A stretch of 64,000 nucleotides of DNA from Solibacillus isronensis (GCF_023715405.1 NZ_JAMBOC010000001.1:1302001-1366000); one strand, 5' to 3'; shown: positions 37,283 to 46,008, counted from the stretch's first letter. Program-made: numbers and translations. Notes: generated by a model from the letters alone, not told the origin.

Positions 37283-37858
37283 TTGAATTTCCACAACTAT
37301 TATTTTGTTCCAGAAGGTAAATATTCAGAATTTCAGCAGCTCCTGTCAAATAACCCATCTCTGGACGTCCAATTAGAAGATTATAATCAAGGTTATAATT
37401 TTTATTATCAATTTGTTTATAATCTGTATACATATTTAACTACGGAAGATTACGTATTAATAATGGATGATCACATACGTTTTCACTATCCTTTTCAGTC
37501 TTATCTTCATGAAATAATCATTAAGCAATACGGGCTACAGAGATTTAAAATGAGAAAAAGCAATGATACATTAATTTGTTTAATATTTTCTGTTCTTCTA
37601 AAAAGTAAATTAAAGCAGACAATACAAAACATTGTTGAGGAAACCGGTTTCGAATCGGAATTGCCATTGGAGTTAATAAACTTTTACGACAATAATCCCA
37701 TTACATCCCCATCCAGTCAGACCATCAATCATATTCATATTCAGTTCCTTCAACGATTAAAAGAACAAATTTTTGTCGGCACTTACTTCAGTCAATTGAT
37801 AAAAGATACTATTGACCGTACAAATCGGTATTATTTAATACATCAAAAGGAGTTTTAA
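37283..37858 (+). CDS. Unknown protein, first gene of two-gene operon
   Basis: I do not recognise this 191-residue protein. It is rich in Tyr, Phe, Gln and His, has no membrane segment, and is probably all-alpha (YYQFVYNLYTYLTTEDYVLIMDDHI). The TTG at 37283 has AGAGAGG upstream; the longer frame from an ATG at 37214 reads hydrophobic residues through what looks like promoter sequence. The next gene begins one base after its stop with a ribosome site inside this gene's last codons, so the two are translationally coupled. Confidence 0.65.
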   Translation: MNFHNYYFVPEGKYSEFQQLLSNNPSLDVQLEDYNQGYNFYYQFVYNLYTYLTTEDYVLIMDDHIRFHYPFQSYLHEIIIKQYGLQRFKMRKSNDTLICLIFSVLLKSKLKQTIQNIVEETGFESELPLELINFYDNNPITSPSSQTINHIHIQFLQRLKEQIFVGTYFSQLIKDTIDRTNRYYLIHQKEF

Positions 37859-37859
37859 T

Positions 37860-39032
37860 ATGCATACTCGTTCCGATACACCATTACATCATAGTTTGAA
37901 CAACGAATTGCGATTGATCGAACGCTCATTCACACGGAGCATAAAGCAATTTAAAACTTTTTATGCAAACAAACAGTTTGATGAAGCATTTGAGCAGCTT
38001 CAATTTATTTTGGCAGTCATAGAAAGATCCAACTCCCCGGAACATGTGACAGAAGCTCTAGTTTGCTGTGTTAATTTTGCTTCCATCGTCTCTTCTATTC
38101 CACAAAGCGATATGCTGATCAACTCAATCACTCACACTATTGATACAGATTCTTTCCCTCAAAATTTGTCTATGTGCCACTATTTATTGAGCATCCATGC
38201 ACTTGAAAACAATAACAATCAGGAAGCGGTTCAATATGCTAAAAGTGCATACTTTTATGCTTTGGAAATGAAAGAGGACCGATTATTTTATGAATGTAAT
38301 GCCCAGTTACAGCTCGTGACCGCTCTATTGGAAAGCGGGAGTTTTGAAGAAGCTAAAAAATATATCGACCAGTTCAACTGGTATATTGAGCATTGTAAAA
38401 ACGATACGGAAGTTGTTTTTGTCCATTCTATTCAGGCAAGTACTAACTTCTTAAAGCAAAATTACGAAATGGCCGTTTTTGCAATGTCTTCGTTGTTAAA
38501 GAGATTTAACGAATCAAACGAAATTATGTATACGTCGTTTTTAGCACGGCATTTTTATCGGATTATCAAGAAACATCCTGAGGCGAACTTGCTATATAGC
38601 GATCTATTGACATTTTGCGAACAAATAATTGAACGTCATAAGTCATATATTCCTGCTGAACTGAAAATGACTCAAAGTGTTTTGATTTATAACTCAAGGC
38701 AGTTTTATCAACTTGCCAACATTTTTTTTACAGAGCATATTAAAGAAAATAACCTTATTTCAATGTATAAATTAGAGCTTAAAGGTCAAATGAATTTCAG
38801 GGAATTATTTAACTTGATTGACAGTGAATCTGCCAACAATCAGCTCATTATCTACCCTTACAGTGAACAGAAGTTTTTACTGATCACAACAGAAAAATAT
38901 AAAAATGTACTGATGGATAATAGGCACTTTAAAAATAGTGTAATTTATATCGGTTCTGCAGAAAATACCGAACAAAGAAGTTTTTACGGATTATATAGTG
39001 AACTGAATCTATTAATCGTCGGTCATAAATAA
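37860..39032 (+). CDS. TPR-like protein with degenerate GGDEF-like tail
   Basis: A 390-residue soluble protein. Residues about 20-270 are helical pairs of TPR type (YANKQFDEAFEQLQFILAVI, LVTALLESGSFEEAKKYIDQ). The last 110 residues run VLIYNSRQFYQL, MYKLELKGQMNFRELFNLI, QLIIYPYSEQKFLLITT, which follows the order of a diguanylate cyclase domain (LYNRR, substrate helix, RYGGDEFLLL), but the signature is replaced by YSEQK and the domain would be inactive. The GGDEF reading is tentative. It is coupled to the 191-residue unknown and closed by a perfect terminator. Confidence 0.6.
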   Translation: MHTRSDTPLHHSLNNELRLIERSFTRSIKQFKTFYANKQFDEAFEQLQFILAVIERSNSPEHVTEALVCCVNFASIVSSIPQSDMLINSITHTIDTDSFPQNLSMCHYLLSIHALENNNNQEAVQYAKSAYFYALEMKEDRLFYECNAQLQLVTALLESGSFEEAKKYIDQFNWYIEHCKNDTEVVFVHSIQASTNFLKQNYEMAVFAMSSLLKRFNESNEIMYTSFLARHFYRIIKKHPEANLLYSDLLTFCEQIIERHKSYIPAELKMTQSVLIYNSRQFYQLANIFFTEHIKENNLISMYKLELKGQMNFRELFNLIDSESANNQLIIYPYSEQKFLLITTEKYKNVLMDNRHFKNSVIYIGSAENTEQRSFYGLYSELNLLIVGHK

Positions 39033-39045
39033 AGCCGCTTCAATT

Positions 39046-39080
39046 AAAACGCTGTCTAGCAATAAACTAGACAGCGTTTT
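39046..39080 (+). terminator. Terminator of unknown two-gene operon
   Basis: A 14-bp perfect stem (AAAACGCTGTCTAG with CTAGACAGCGTTTT) and 7-base loop. Confidence 0.85.
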
Positions 39081-39107
39081 GGCGTTACATACAAATCGAT
39101 TATTCGA

Positions 39108-39317
39108 TTAGCGTGATTCTTTCGGTGGCTGGCACACTTCACATTTTTGCTGCTTGTTTTCTTTGAACTTTTTCCAAGGTTTTTGGAATGTGTTCCCACA
39201 GGCACATTGGAAATCTAATTTTTGTGAAAAACCTTTAAATTCTGTTGATAATAATTTTGTATCTGTATTCTTTTCTACATATTCACGAATAGAATGGATT
39301 GTCCATTTTTTTGACAT
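39108..39317 (-). CDS. Small zinc-ribbon protein
   Basis: A 69-residue protein with an N-terminal helix (WTIHSIREYVEKNTDTKLLS) and a CACG...CEVC pair of CxC/CxxC knuckles that should bind one zinc. The pattern resembles treble-clef domains of nuclease-associated repeats, but here there is only one and no catalytic domain. GGAGGTG precedes the ATG. Function unknown. Confidence 0.7.
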   Translation of the reverse strand: MSKKWTIHSIREYVEKNTDTKLLSTEFKGFSQKLDFQCACGNTFQKPWKKFKENKQQKCEVCQPPKESR

Positions 39318-39368
39318 TAACTACACCTCCACAAGCTATTTATTATAGCACGAAAGTTTATTATTTCC

Positions 39369-39701
39369 TTAATTAAATAACCAATCTACCACAAAACCGA
39401 ATCCTTTAAACGCAAAATAAAGTAAAAGAAGACCAACAACAATAAATCCTAGGCAGCCAAATAATCCGGAAAACATAAACAGTTTAATATTCGGTCCTTT
39501 CCGATTGCCCCACTCTTCTTTTTTATCGCTCGTGACAGAATTGACTGTACGGCAATTCGGACACTCCTTAATATATGTTCTTTTCTGTTGTTTTCTCCCG
39601 TTAAATATTTGTATTTGCGACGAAAAACGATCCTTAGAAAAGTCTATTATCATTCGTTCTTGACAATTTCTACATTCAATTTCTACCTTTTTGCCATCCA
39701 T
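39369..39701 (-). CDS. Zinc-ribbon membrane protein
   Basis: A 110-residue protein: a four-cysteine zinc ribbon (CRNCQE near residue 10 and CPNCRT near residue 48) followed by two C-terminal membrane helices (LFMFSGLFGCLGFIVVGLLL and LLYFAFKGFGFVVDWLF). ATG 39701 is nine bases after AAGGAG; a TTG at 39710 is less likely. Function unknown. Confidence 0.7.
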   Translation of the reverse strand: MDGKKVEIECRNCQERMIIDFSKDRFSSQIQIFNGRKQQKRTYIKECPNCRTVNSVTSDKKEEWGNRKGPNIKLFMFSGLFGCLGFIVVGLLLLYFAFKGFGFVVDWLFN

Positions 39702-39793
39702 GATTACCAACTCCTTTTATTTCGTTCTTAACGCAATGATACCTGTAATGAAAATTTTTCAGGCGTATATACATATGGTAAAGGCATCTGCCT

Positions 39794-40072
39794 ATGAATA
39801 GGAGGAATATAATTGAAAAATGGTTCGGATTCTACACCTCTTTAGAAATAATCGCAGCCAGGCTTGCCTATGCAGGTGCTGCTGTTACAACGATTGGCGA
39901 TGTATTGTCTATGATTTCTACAGGAATTTCATTAAAGCTGCTTGAGGAGCAAAACGGACAGCAGGCTTCGGCTTCCTATGGCAGTGAATCTGATTTTAAG
40001 CAAATGCAAGATGAAATCGATAAATTAATTCGGGAACTTCGGCAAATAAGGAAAATGATGGGTACACCCTAA
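39794..40072 (+). CDS. Small protein with hydrophobic segment and coiled-coil tail; start unclear
   Basis: A 92-codon frame encoding an amphipathic/hydrophobic region (LEIIAARLAYAGAAVTTIGDVLSMI) and a charged helical tail (FKQMQDEIDKLIRELRQIRK). The ATG at 39794 has no good ribosome site, while a perfect AGGAGG inside it points to an ATT at 39812 in frame or to a TTG at 39813 one base out of frame. One extra A in the A5 run after that TTG would restore KKWFGFYTSLEI. So the start may be ATT, or the copy carries a 1-base deletion. Function unknown. Confidence 0.55.
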   Translation: MNRRNIIEKWFGFYTSLEIIAARLAYAGAAVTTIGDVLSMISTGISLKLLEEQNGQQASASYGSESDFKQMQDEIDKLIRELRQIRKMMGTP

Positions 40073-40239
40073 TCCCGATTAAACAAATACTTTCTTGAAT
40101 CTGCTTCAATCCGTCGTTCACAATCATCACAATTTATGCTCGCTTGTCGATTTATCTTAAATTGCTGATATTTTTTAGTGCCTTCCATTAATTTGAATGG
40201 CTTCCGGCAATATCGGCAAGTTGTCTCATAAAAAAACAT
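40069..40239 (-). CDS. 56-residue zinc-knuckle protein, YlaI/DUF2197-like
   Basis: A short frame from ATG 40239 to TAG 40069. It encodes FYETTCRYCRKPFKLMEG, a basic linker, and INCDDCERRIEADSRKYLF: two CxxC pairs 30 residues apart followed by ERRIE, the layout of the YlaI/DUF2197 zinc proteins. GGAAGG lies about 12 bases upstream. Four conserved cysteines, codon usage and spacing support a real gene; it overlaps the convergent gene by 4 bp. Confidence 0.6.
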   Translation of the reverse strand: MFFYETTCRYCRKPFKLMEGTKKYQQFKINRQASINCDDCERRIEADSRKYLFNRD

Positions 40240-40290
40240 TTCTGATTCATTCCTTCCGCAAAATCTTTTTTTATTATAACTTAAAATGAA

Positions 40291-40332
40291 AAAAACCTAT
40301 TGCGGGAAGTAAAAGTTTCTTCGCAATAGGCT
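40291..40332 (-). terminator. Terminator of yocH-like gene
   Basis: CCTATTGCG pairs with CGCAATAGG with further inner pairing; a T-rich run follows on the minus strand. Confidence 0.75.
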
Positions 40333-40337
40333 TTGTT

Positions 40338-40919
40338 TTATGATTTTAATAATTTAACCGTAACTGTTTTTCGTCCCCAATTTTTAGCTGTCGATTTTTT
40401 ACTCATGAAGAGGTCGATTTTCTTTCCTTTAATGGCACTGCCAATATCACCTGCAACTGCAATTCCATAGCCTTCCACCCAAACTTTAGAGCCAAGTGGA
40501 ATGATTTTCGGATCAACTGCAATAACCTTCAAACTAGGGTTTTTACGTAGGTTTAAACCTGTTTTAGTGATTCCTGAACAGCCTTTGCAATTAGCAGTGT
40601 AGGCTGTTGCTGACATTTTAATCGTCTTTTTTACATTAGATGGATGTGTAGCAGATTTTTTTGTTGTTGTTGCTGATTTCTTTACAGCGGTTTTATTTTT
40701 AATATGGCTTGGTAATTTAAGGACTTGTTTAACTTGTACTTTTGTTGTCTTTAAATCATTCAATGCCATGAGTTCTTTTACTGATGTATCATATTTCTTT
40801 GCAAGCATTGTTAAATTCTCGCCTTTTTTAATTGTATGTGAAGCTGCCTCTGACGTTCCTGCAAAAATAAATGTGCTTGCGATCATAACTGCAATAAATG
40901 CTACTAATTTCTTGATCAT
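40338..40919 (-). CDS. yocH: Secreted LysM and 3D-domain protein (YocH-like)
   Basis: A 193-residue exported protein: signal peptide ending near SEAA (residue 26), one LysM peptidoglycan-binding domain (HTIKKGENLTMLAKKYDTSV to VLKLPSHI), a Lys/Thr/Ser linker, and a C-terminal 3D domain with its aspartates (VIAVDPKIIPLGSKVWVEGYG, AGDIGSAIKGKKIDLFM). B. subtilis YocH has two LysM domains and acts in muropeptide release/wall turnover. A WalR-type box upstream fits the known WalRK control of yocH. Confidence 0.88.
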   Translation of the reverse strand: MIKKLVAFIAVMIASTFIFAGTSEAASHTIKKGENLTMLAKKYDTSVKELMALNDLKTTKVQVKQVLKLPSHIKNKTAVKKSATTTKKSATHPSNVKKTIKMSATAYTANCKGCSGITKTGLNLRKNPSLKVIAVDPKIIPLGSKVWVEGYGIAVAGDIGSAIKGKKIDLFMSKKSTAKNWGRKTVTVKLLKS

Positions 40920-41241
40920 ACTTGAATATTTCCCTCCAGAAAAAGTGTCGTGAAAAATCTTTTTGATTCAACATGAACTAGCATAACCTTTCAATATTTC
41001 AGTAACATGACAACTTCATGCCGCCTATATTACAATTCGATAACAAAAAGTCGAATTATGTCGATAATATATTACAAATATCTGAATTAACTTAATAGTC
41101 CAACTTAATTAGCCCTATTTTTTTACAATTTTCTCATGACTTTTTACCCTTTTAAACCTAAGAGTAAAAAACTATCCTACAGTAACAATTTATGCTAATA
41201 TATTTTTTGTTTTGATTTAAACAATAGAAAGAGTGAACTGA
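40920..41241. other. Divergent spacer between yocH-like and MATE genes
   Basis: The 322-bp spacer is very AT-rich. I can support a WalR-type box at 41029-41045; otherwise I see no gene. Confidence 0.5.
41029..41045 (-). promoter_or_regulatory. WalR-type (YycF) direct repeat upstream of yocH-like gene
   Basis: On the minus strand TGTTAT-CGAAT-TGTAAT fits the WalR consensus TGTWAH-N5-TGTWAH exactly. It lies about 110-126 bp before the start codon, and B. subtilis yocH is a WalR target. Confidence 0.65.
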
Positions 41242-42588
41242 TTGGAAAAAAGCACGAAGGAATTAAGTTTATTTAAGTTAACTTGGCCATTATTTTTAGA
41301 GTTGTTCCTATTTATGCTGATGGGGTTAGCGGATACATTTATGTTAAGTGCTGTGTCGGATGATGCAGTAGCAGGCGTAGGAACAGCCAATCAATATATA
41401 CAAATAGCAATTTTAATATTGGGGGTAATCGGTACAGGTGCATCCATTGTTGTTTCGCAATATTTAGGATCTCGCCTAATTGCAGAAGCATCACAAATCG
41501 CAGCATTATCGGTAACACTCAACCTACTCGTCGGTTTAGTCATTAGCGGGTTATTTATTTTGTTTTCCGATTTTTTAATGAAGATGATGAATCTGCAGGG
41601 TGCTGTATTGGAAGCAGCCCAAAGCTATTTAGTCATAGTCGGAGGATTTATATTCGTTCAGGCTTTAATTACTTCCATGTCTTCAATTATTCGTGTACAA
41701 GGCTGGACGAAACAAACGATGTATGTGTCGCTTGCGATGAATATTGTGCACGTTGTTTTAAACTATATTTTAATTTTTGGTAAATTCGGAATGCCGGAAC
41801 TTGGTGTGGAAGGTGCAGCGATATCTTCTGTTATTAGTCGTGTGCTCGCCGTGGCTGTATTTTTCTGGATTTTATACCAGGCATTAGAAGTCCGTATCGA
41901 ATGGGCAGATTATTATAGATTGTCTAAAAACTATATTTCTAAAATCCTAAAAATCGGGGTTCCATCTGCGCTTGAGCAGGTGCTCTACCAGACAAATCAA
42001 ATCGTCCTTCTCTATTATGTAACATTTATAGGAGCTGAGGCATTGTCAGCGCGTCAGTATGCCGTGAATATCTCGATGTTTACTTATCTTTTCGCAATGG
42101 CTATCGGGATGGCAACAGCTATTTTGGTCGGCCGGTATGTCGGAGCAGGCGAGAAAGAACTTGCCTATAATAAAGTATGGTTTGGTGTAAAATCGGCGTT
42201 AATTTTTACATTGTCAATGGTCGTAATCATCATCCTCTTCAGAGAACCATTCTTGGGCCTCTTTACTGATAATGAAGAAATTATTAAAATCGGGGCGAGT
42301 GTACTGTTATTAAGTATATTCCTGGAGACAGGACGTACGATTAACATTACAATCATTAACTCATTGCGTGCTTCAGGGGATGCCGCTTATCCTGTCCGTA
42401 TTGGATTCGTTTCCATGATTGTCATCGGTTTATCTCTAGGTTATTTATTCGTCTTCGTTCTTGATTTAGGTCTTGTCGGTGTGTGGCTAGCTATTGCATG
42501 TGATGAATGGATTCGTGCAGTGCTCGTTATTTTCCGCTGGCGCAGTCGAAAATGGGAACGCTATGCGATTGTTGGTTCAGATAAATAG
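41242..42588 (+). CDS. MATE-family efflux transporter
   Basis: A 448-residue, twelve-helix transporter with two MATE repeats (LTWPLFLELFLFMLMGLADTFMLS; IGVPSALEQVLYQTNQIVLLYYV). It would export cationic drugs or metabolites by sodium or proton antiport. TTG start with GAGTG upstream. Monocistronic; substrate unknown. Confidence 0.92.
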   Translation: MEKSTKELSLFKLTWPLFLELFLFMLMGLADTFMLSAVSDDAVAGVGTANQYIQIAILILGVIGTGASIVVSQYLGSRLIAEASQIAALSVTLNLLVGLVISGLFILFSDFLMKMMNLQGAVLEAAQSYLVIVGGFIFVQALITSMSSIIRVQGWTKQTMYVSLAMNIVHVVLNYILIFGKFGMPELGVEGAAISSVISRVLAVAVFFWILYQALEVRIEWADYYRLSKNYISKILKIGVPSALEQVLYQTNQIVLLYYVTFIGAEALSARQYAVNISMFTYLFAMAIGMATAILVGRYVGAGEKELAYNKVWFGVKSALIFTLSMVVIIILFREPFLGLFTDNEEIIKIGASVLLLSIFLETGRTINITIINSLRASGDAAYPVRIGFVSMIVIGLSLGYLFVFVLDLGLVGVWLAIACDEWIRAVLVIFRWRSRKWERYAIVGSDK

Positions 42589-42592
42589 CATG

Positions 42593-42634
42593 AAAAAAAC
42601 ATCCATTTCCTAATGAGGAGCTGGATGTTTTTTT
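42593..42634 (+). terminator. Terminator of MATE gene
   Basis: AAAAAAACATCCA pairs with TGGATGTTTTTTT right after the stop. Confidence 0.85.
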
Positions 42635-42677
42635 GCTGTCGGAAACCATTAGCACTTACACTTGCACGGCAGAATCG

Positions 42678-42712
42678 AAAAAACGCCTTCCGCAATTTTT
42701 GCGAAGGCGTTT
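42678..42712 (-). terminator. Terminator of leftward 143-residue gene
   Basis: AACGCCTTCCGCAA pairs with TTGCGAAGGCGTT with a six-base A-run on the left, giving a U-run on the minus strand. Confidence 0.8.
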
Positions 42713-42719
42713 CCCATTA

Positions 42720-43151
42720 TTATTTAGATGATTCTTCAGTTGAAGCAGCCTCTTCAGTCGAAGCTTCTTCTGCTACAGCTTCATCAAGCTCTGCATTTTC
42801 TTCTGCAAGCAATGCTTCTTCAGCTGCACGACGTTTTGCTTCTTCCGCTGCTTTTTTTGCCGCTTCTTCAAGTGGTTTGTTGACAACACCTAAGCACCAA
42901 ATAAATTCTTCCCATGCCATGTTCCAACCTTTGAAAACTTCTTCAGAGTCGTCCCATTTCACCGAATAAGCGATCCCATCTTCAGTTTTTACAATAGATA
43001 GTGATAAGTCCGCTCCAGCACGGTCACTTAATAATTTAATTTTGCCCTCTTCATCAAAGCGTTCATCGATATTATCCTTTTCTGTGAATGAACGGCTTTG
43101 CGCAATTTCAAATAGAACATTACTATGAATTCGGTATTTATTTTTTTGCAT
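42720..43151 (-). CDS. Unknown cytoplasmic protein with acidic Ala/Glu-rich tail
   Basis: A 143-residue protein. The first 95 residues form a beta-rich domain (SIVKTEDGIAYSVKWDDSEEVFKGWNMAWEEFIWCLG) that I do not recognise. The last 50 residues are low-complexity Ala, Glu and Ser, first a positively mixed helix (AAKKAAEEAKRRAAEEA) and then an acidic tail. I start at ATG 43151 after GGGAAAAG; an ATG at 43169 has no ribosome site. Confidence 0.65.
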   Translation of the reverse strand: MQKNKYRIHSNVLFEIAQSRSFTEKDNIDERFDEEGKIKLLSDRAGADLSLSIVKTEDGIAYSVKWDDSEEVFKGWNMAWEEFIWCLGVVNKPLEEAAKKAAEEAKRRAAEEALLAEENAELDEAVAEEASTEEAASTEESSK

Positions 43152-43332
43152 TCTTTTCCCAACTTCCATTATTGATTCGTTACTTGTACTATCTTACAAC
43201 GTTTTAAAAAAATTATCGCGATTTTTTTCAGTTTAGCACTTTAAATTATTTTATCACAAGTCGGTACAGTTAAACCACTAACTATTGCACAAAAGAGAAC
43301 ATATATTCCTTGTTTTTCGAAAAAAATATAAA

Positions 43333-43366
43333 AAAACCCGTGAAGTCTTTAAAACTTCACGAGTTT
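43333..43366 (-). terminator. Terminator of YcdB/SLH protein gene
   Basis: CCGTGAAGT and ACTTCACG form the core of a stem flanked by A and T runs just past the stop. Confidence 0.8.
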
Positions 43367-43382
43367 AAAAATATAATAGAGC

Positions 43383-45599
43383 CTAGTAGTAATACGAACC
43401 ACTATTTCGCTTTTCTGCAATTACGTAAGCAAGCTCAATAACAGATTTAGCCAGCTGTGCATATGTTACTTCCTTTTTCGGCTGGAACATCGATTGTTCC
43501 GCACCTTGAAGTCCTAACACATGGGAAATCGCCACATATCCGATTTTTTTAGGATCGACATCAGCCGCATCTTTAATCGTTAACTGATAAATATCCCGAT
43601 GCTTTGCTGCTTGTTCAAGTCCAAGTGCACGGATGTACCAAACGGCTAATTGCTCATTTGTTACTTTTTGGTCGATGTTCAATTCGTCTTCCAACGGATT
43701 TAAAATGCCTAAACGTGTTGCTGTTTCCACTACATTATAGTATGGGTGATCCGGATTGATATCATCGAACGACACTGGTGGCTGCTCCTGGCGATATGCA
43801 TAATAATCCTCATAGAAATAAGTGATGGATTTTATAATTGTTTGAAGCGCCTGCCCTTGTGAAATGGCCGTATCCGCATTGAAAGTTTTCGGATCCTTCA
43901 CTTCAATTGCACCTGCCTGGATTAAATAGTTCAGTTCCTTTTCGGCAGTCGGATGAGTAACTTTCGCTTTTTCAGTTTGTGCATATGGGCTGATAATCTC
44001 GCCACTGTTGGCATCAATCTGGTAGTACTCTTGTCCATTAACCGTCGGCACATAAACAAGCTCGTATTTCCCATCTTCATTTTGCAGTCTGTGGTAAACA
44101 AGCTTAACATCCAATGCATCAGCAAACAGTTTCTTCGCTTCTTCGCTTGAAACTGATGCAGCAGCATCTGGCCATTCCTCAATATCTAATGGATAGCGGT
44201 AGAATGATTTTAATTTCCCTTCATCATCAATTGTTACCGATAGACTGTCCCCATTTACAATCAGTCCATTTTTAATTCGAGGGAAATTCACATAGTGCAC
44301 TTTCGATTCTTTATCATAAACCGGATCTGTATTTGCCTTTGCATATTCATGTACGGATGTAGGAGCAAGTTCCTTCACATATTTTTCCGCTGCTGCTAGG
44401 ACTTTATCTTTATCCAGCCTTGGTACTGTGTTTTCCGTTTCATCATCTTCAAACGGCATTGGGCTATAGAAGTCAGAGTATGAAATGAGTTCCCCTGTAT
44501 TTTTATTGAATTCAATCGATGAACCGAATGAACCGTTTCGGTAACGGTATGAATAAGAAACACTGATTACGGCTTGGTCATTCATTTCATGTTCATAAGC
44601 ATGGTCGATTGTGAATTTAGTTGTGTTCCCCTGGCTTTCTACTAACTGTTTTGCAATTCCCTTAGCGTCGTCAATTGTAATTGGCGATGGTGCTTTTAAT
44701 TGTTTAGGAGCAAGCGGTTGTAATGCAACCTTGCCATTTAAAGAGTCCACCTTGCCCGTAGCTGTTGCCCATTTATTCGATGTTGCATGCAATCCAATTA
44801 CATTTGGCGCTGGCAAGTAAACAAGTTTTACAGAAGGTTTTGAAGATGTTAGTGAATAATCAAGCGAGTACTGCAATGTCAGATTTAACTGATCTTTCAT
44901 TTTTTCAAGCGCATTTTCTTTTGTCACAACATTTGTCGCCTCTTCAAACGACATGCGTTTTTGATCCGGGCTCATTTGTGTGAAATACTGGATTTTGCCG
45001 TCGCCAAGTACACTCACTACAATTGATTGATCCTGGATAGGAATATTTTTTTCAGTTGAAGTGAAGCTGTAGTTATACGTGATTGGTTCCGTAATTAAGC
45101 GGCTGAAATAACTAGGTGTTTCAGTTGATATCACGTAATTGGATGACGAGGCCACCTTTTTAACGAAATCTTCCGCAATTTTACGTCCTTGTTCTTCTGT
45201 TATTTTACCTGGGAATAAAGCATCCTTCACACTTGCAGGACTGAAATATAAATACTCTATTTCAAGATTGTCCGACCTGAATGAAACACTGCCGCTTTCC
45301 ATTTGTTTATTAACTTTTTTCTGGAATGTTAACTCGTAGCGCGTCGTCAAATCATCGGCATAATGATAACTCATTGATGTCATTTGGAAATCACTGTTGG
45401 AATATCCAGCAAACATATCTGGTAATTTCGTTTTTAAAACTTGGATCAGTTGTTCTTTTGTTACACTCTCATCTGTCATCGCTACATAGATGGGTACCCT
45501 TTCTTCTTTAGGGTTCACAGATGCCTCTGCAAGAGCAGGACTGGCAAGCAATCCTAGTGAAACAATCGACATGCCTAAAGCGGTTGTCCATTTTTTCAT
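43383..45599 (-). CDS. Secreted YcdB/YcdC-domain protein with S-layer homology domains
   Basis: A 738-residue exported protein. A signal peptide (ALGMSIVSLGLLASPALAEA) is followed by repeated PepSY-like YcdB/YcdC modules (about residues 35-540; LEKMKDQLNL, ITIDDAKGIAKQLVES, LDKDKVLAAAEKYVKEL). The C-terminal 180 residues hold SLH repeats (YLIQAGAI, FDDINPDHPYYNVVETATRLGIL, TYAQLAKSVIELAYVIAE) that should bind pyruvylated wall polymer. PepSY modules are associated with protease inhibition or propeptides; no peptidase domain is fused here. Monocistronic. Confidence 0.88.
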   Translation of the reverse strand: MKKWTTALGMSIVSLGLLASPALAEASVNPKEERVPIYVAMTDESVTKEQLIQVLKTKLPDMFAGYSNSDFQMTSMSYHYADDLTTRYELTFQKKVNKQMESGSVSFRSDNLEIEYLYFSPASVKDALFPGKITEEQGRKIAEDFVKKVASSSNYVISTETPSYFSRLITEPITYNYSFTSTEKNIPIQDQSIVVSVLGDGKIQYFTQMSPDQKRMSFEEATNVVTKENALEKMKDQLNLTLQYSLDYSLTSSKPSVKLVYLPAPNVIGLHATSNKWATATGKVDSLNGKVALQPLAPKQLKAPSPITIDDAKGIAKQLVESQGNTTKFTIDHAYEHEMNDQAVISVSYSYRYRNGSFGSSIEFNKNTGELISYSDFYSPMPFEDDETENTVPRLDKDKVLAAAEKYVKELAPTSVHEYAKANTDPVYDKESKVHYVNFPRIKNGLIVNGDSLSVTIDDEGKLKSFYRYPLDIEEWPDAAASVSSEEAKKLFADALDVKLVYHRLQNEDGKYELVYVPTVNGQEYYQIDANSGEIISPYAQTEKAKVTHPTAEKELNYLIQAGAIEVKDPKTFNADTAISQGQALQTIIKSITYFYEDYYAYRQEQPPVSFDDINPDHPYYNVVETATRLGILNPLEDELNIDQKVTNEQLAVWYIRALGLEQAAKHRDIYQLTIKDAADVDPKKIGYVAISHVLGLQGAEQSMFQPKKEVTYAQLAKSVIELAYVIAEKRNSGSYYY

Positions 45600-45760
45600 A
45601 ATAAATTCCTCCTTTTATGTTCTCTTTATTATACGCCTAATTATTGGCAATAGTTTCAATATATTGTTTATTTAATAAAATTATTCCTTTTTACCCAATA
45701 ATCGATGGAGAGATTGTGTTCAAAAGTGAGTCATGATAGAATCTTTCAGAGGTGAAGTTC

Positions 45761-45952
45761 GTGAATATTGTAACAGCAGGAATGCTTGTATCATTTTCCG
45801 GCATTATAGTCGTTTGTTTAGGTTTGTTTGGCATCCTACCTAACACTAACCAAACATTGAATTATGTATTTATCGGCATCGGATGGGTGTTCATTCTAAT
45901 TGGTATCGTCATCCGTATTATCGGTATGAAACTTGAACGGAAAAATAAATAG
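45761..45952 (+). CDS. Small two-helix membrane protein
   Basis: A 63-residue protein of two membrane helices with a basic tail (MKLERKNK). The GTG at 45761 is six bases after AGAGGTG. No family recognised. A strong terminator follows. Confidence 0.65.
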   Translation: MNIVTAGMLVSFSGIIVVCLGLFGILPNTNQTLNYVFIGIGWVFILIGIVIRIIGMKLERKNK

Positions 45953-45953
45953 G

Positions 45954-45989
45954 AAATCCCGAGTACCACTTTATGTACTCGGGATTTTT
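45954..45989. terminator. Bidirectional terminator
   Basis: AAATCCCGAGTAC pairs perfectly with GTACTCGGGATTT, between convergent genes. Confidence 0.85.
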
Positions 45990-46008
45990 CCATTTGCATA
46001 TTCATTAT

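Noticed and set aside
37860..39032. Rap-type phosphatase with a Phr peptide
   Set aside because: Length is similar, but the C-terminus is not TPR, and no short exported peptide gene follows; a terminator comes directly after.
42613..42969. Serine/alanine-rich 118-codon plus-strand frame
   Set aside because: It is the complement of the Ala/Glu-rich tail of the 42720-43151 gene and starts inside a terminator.
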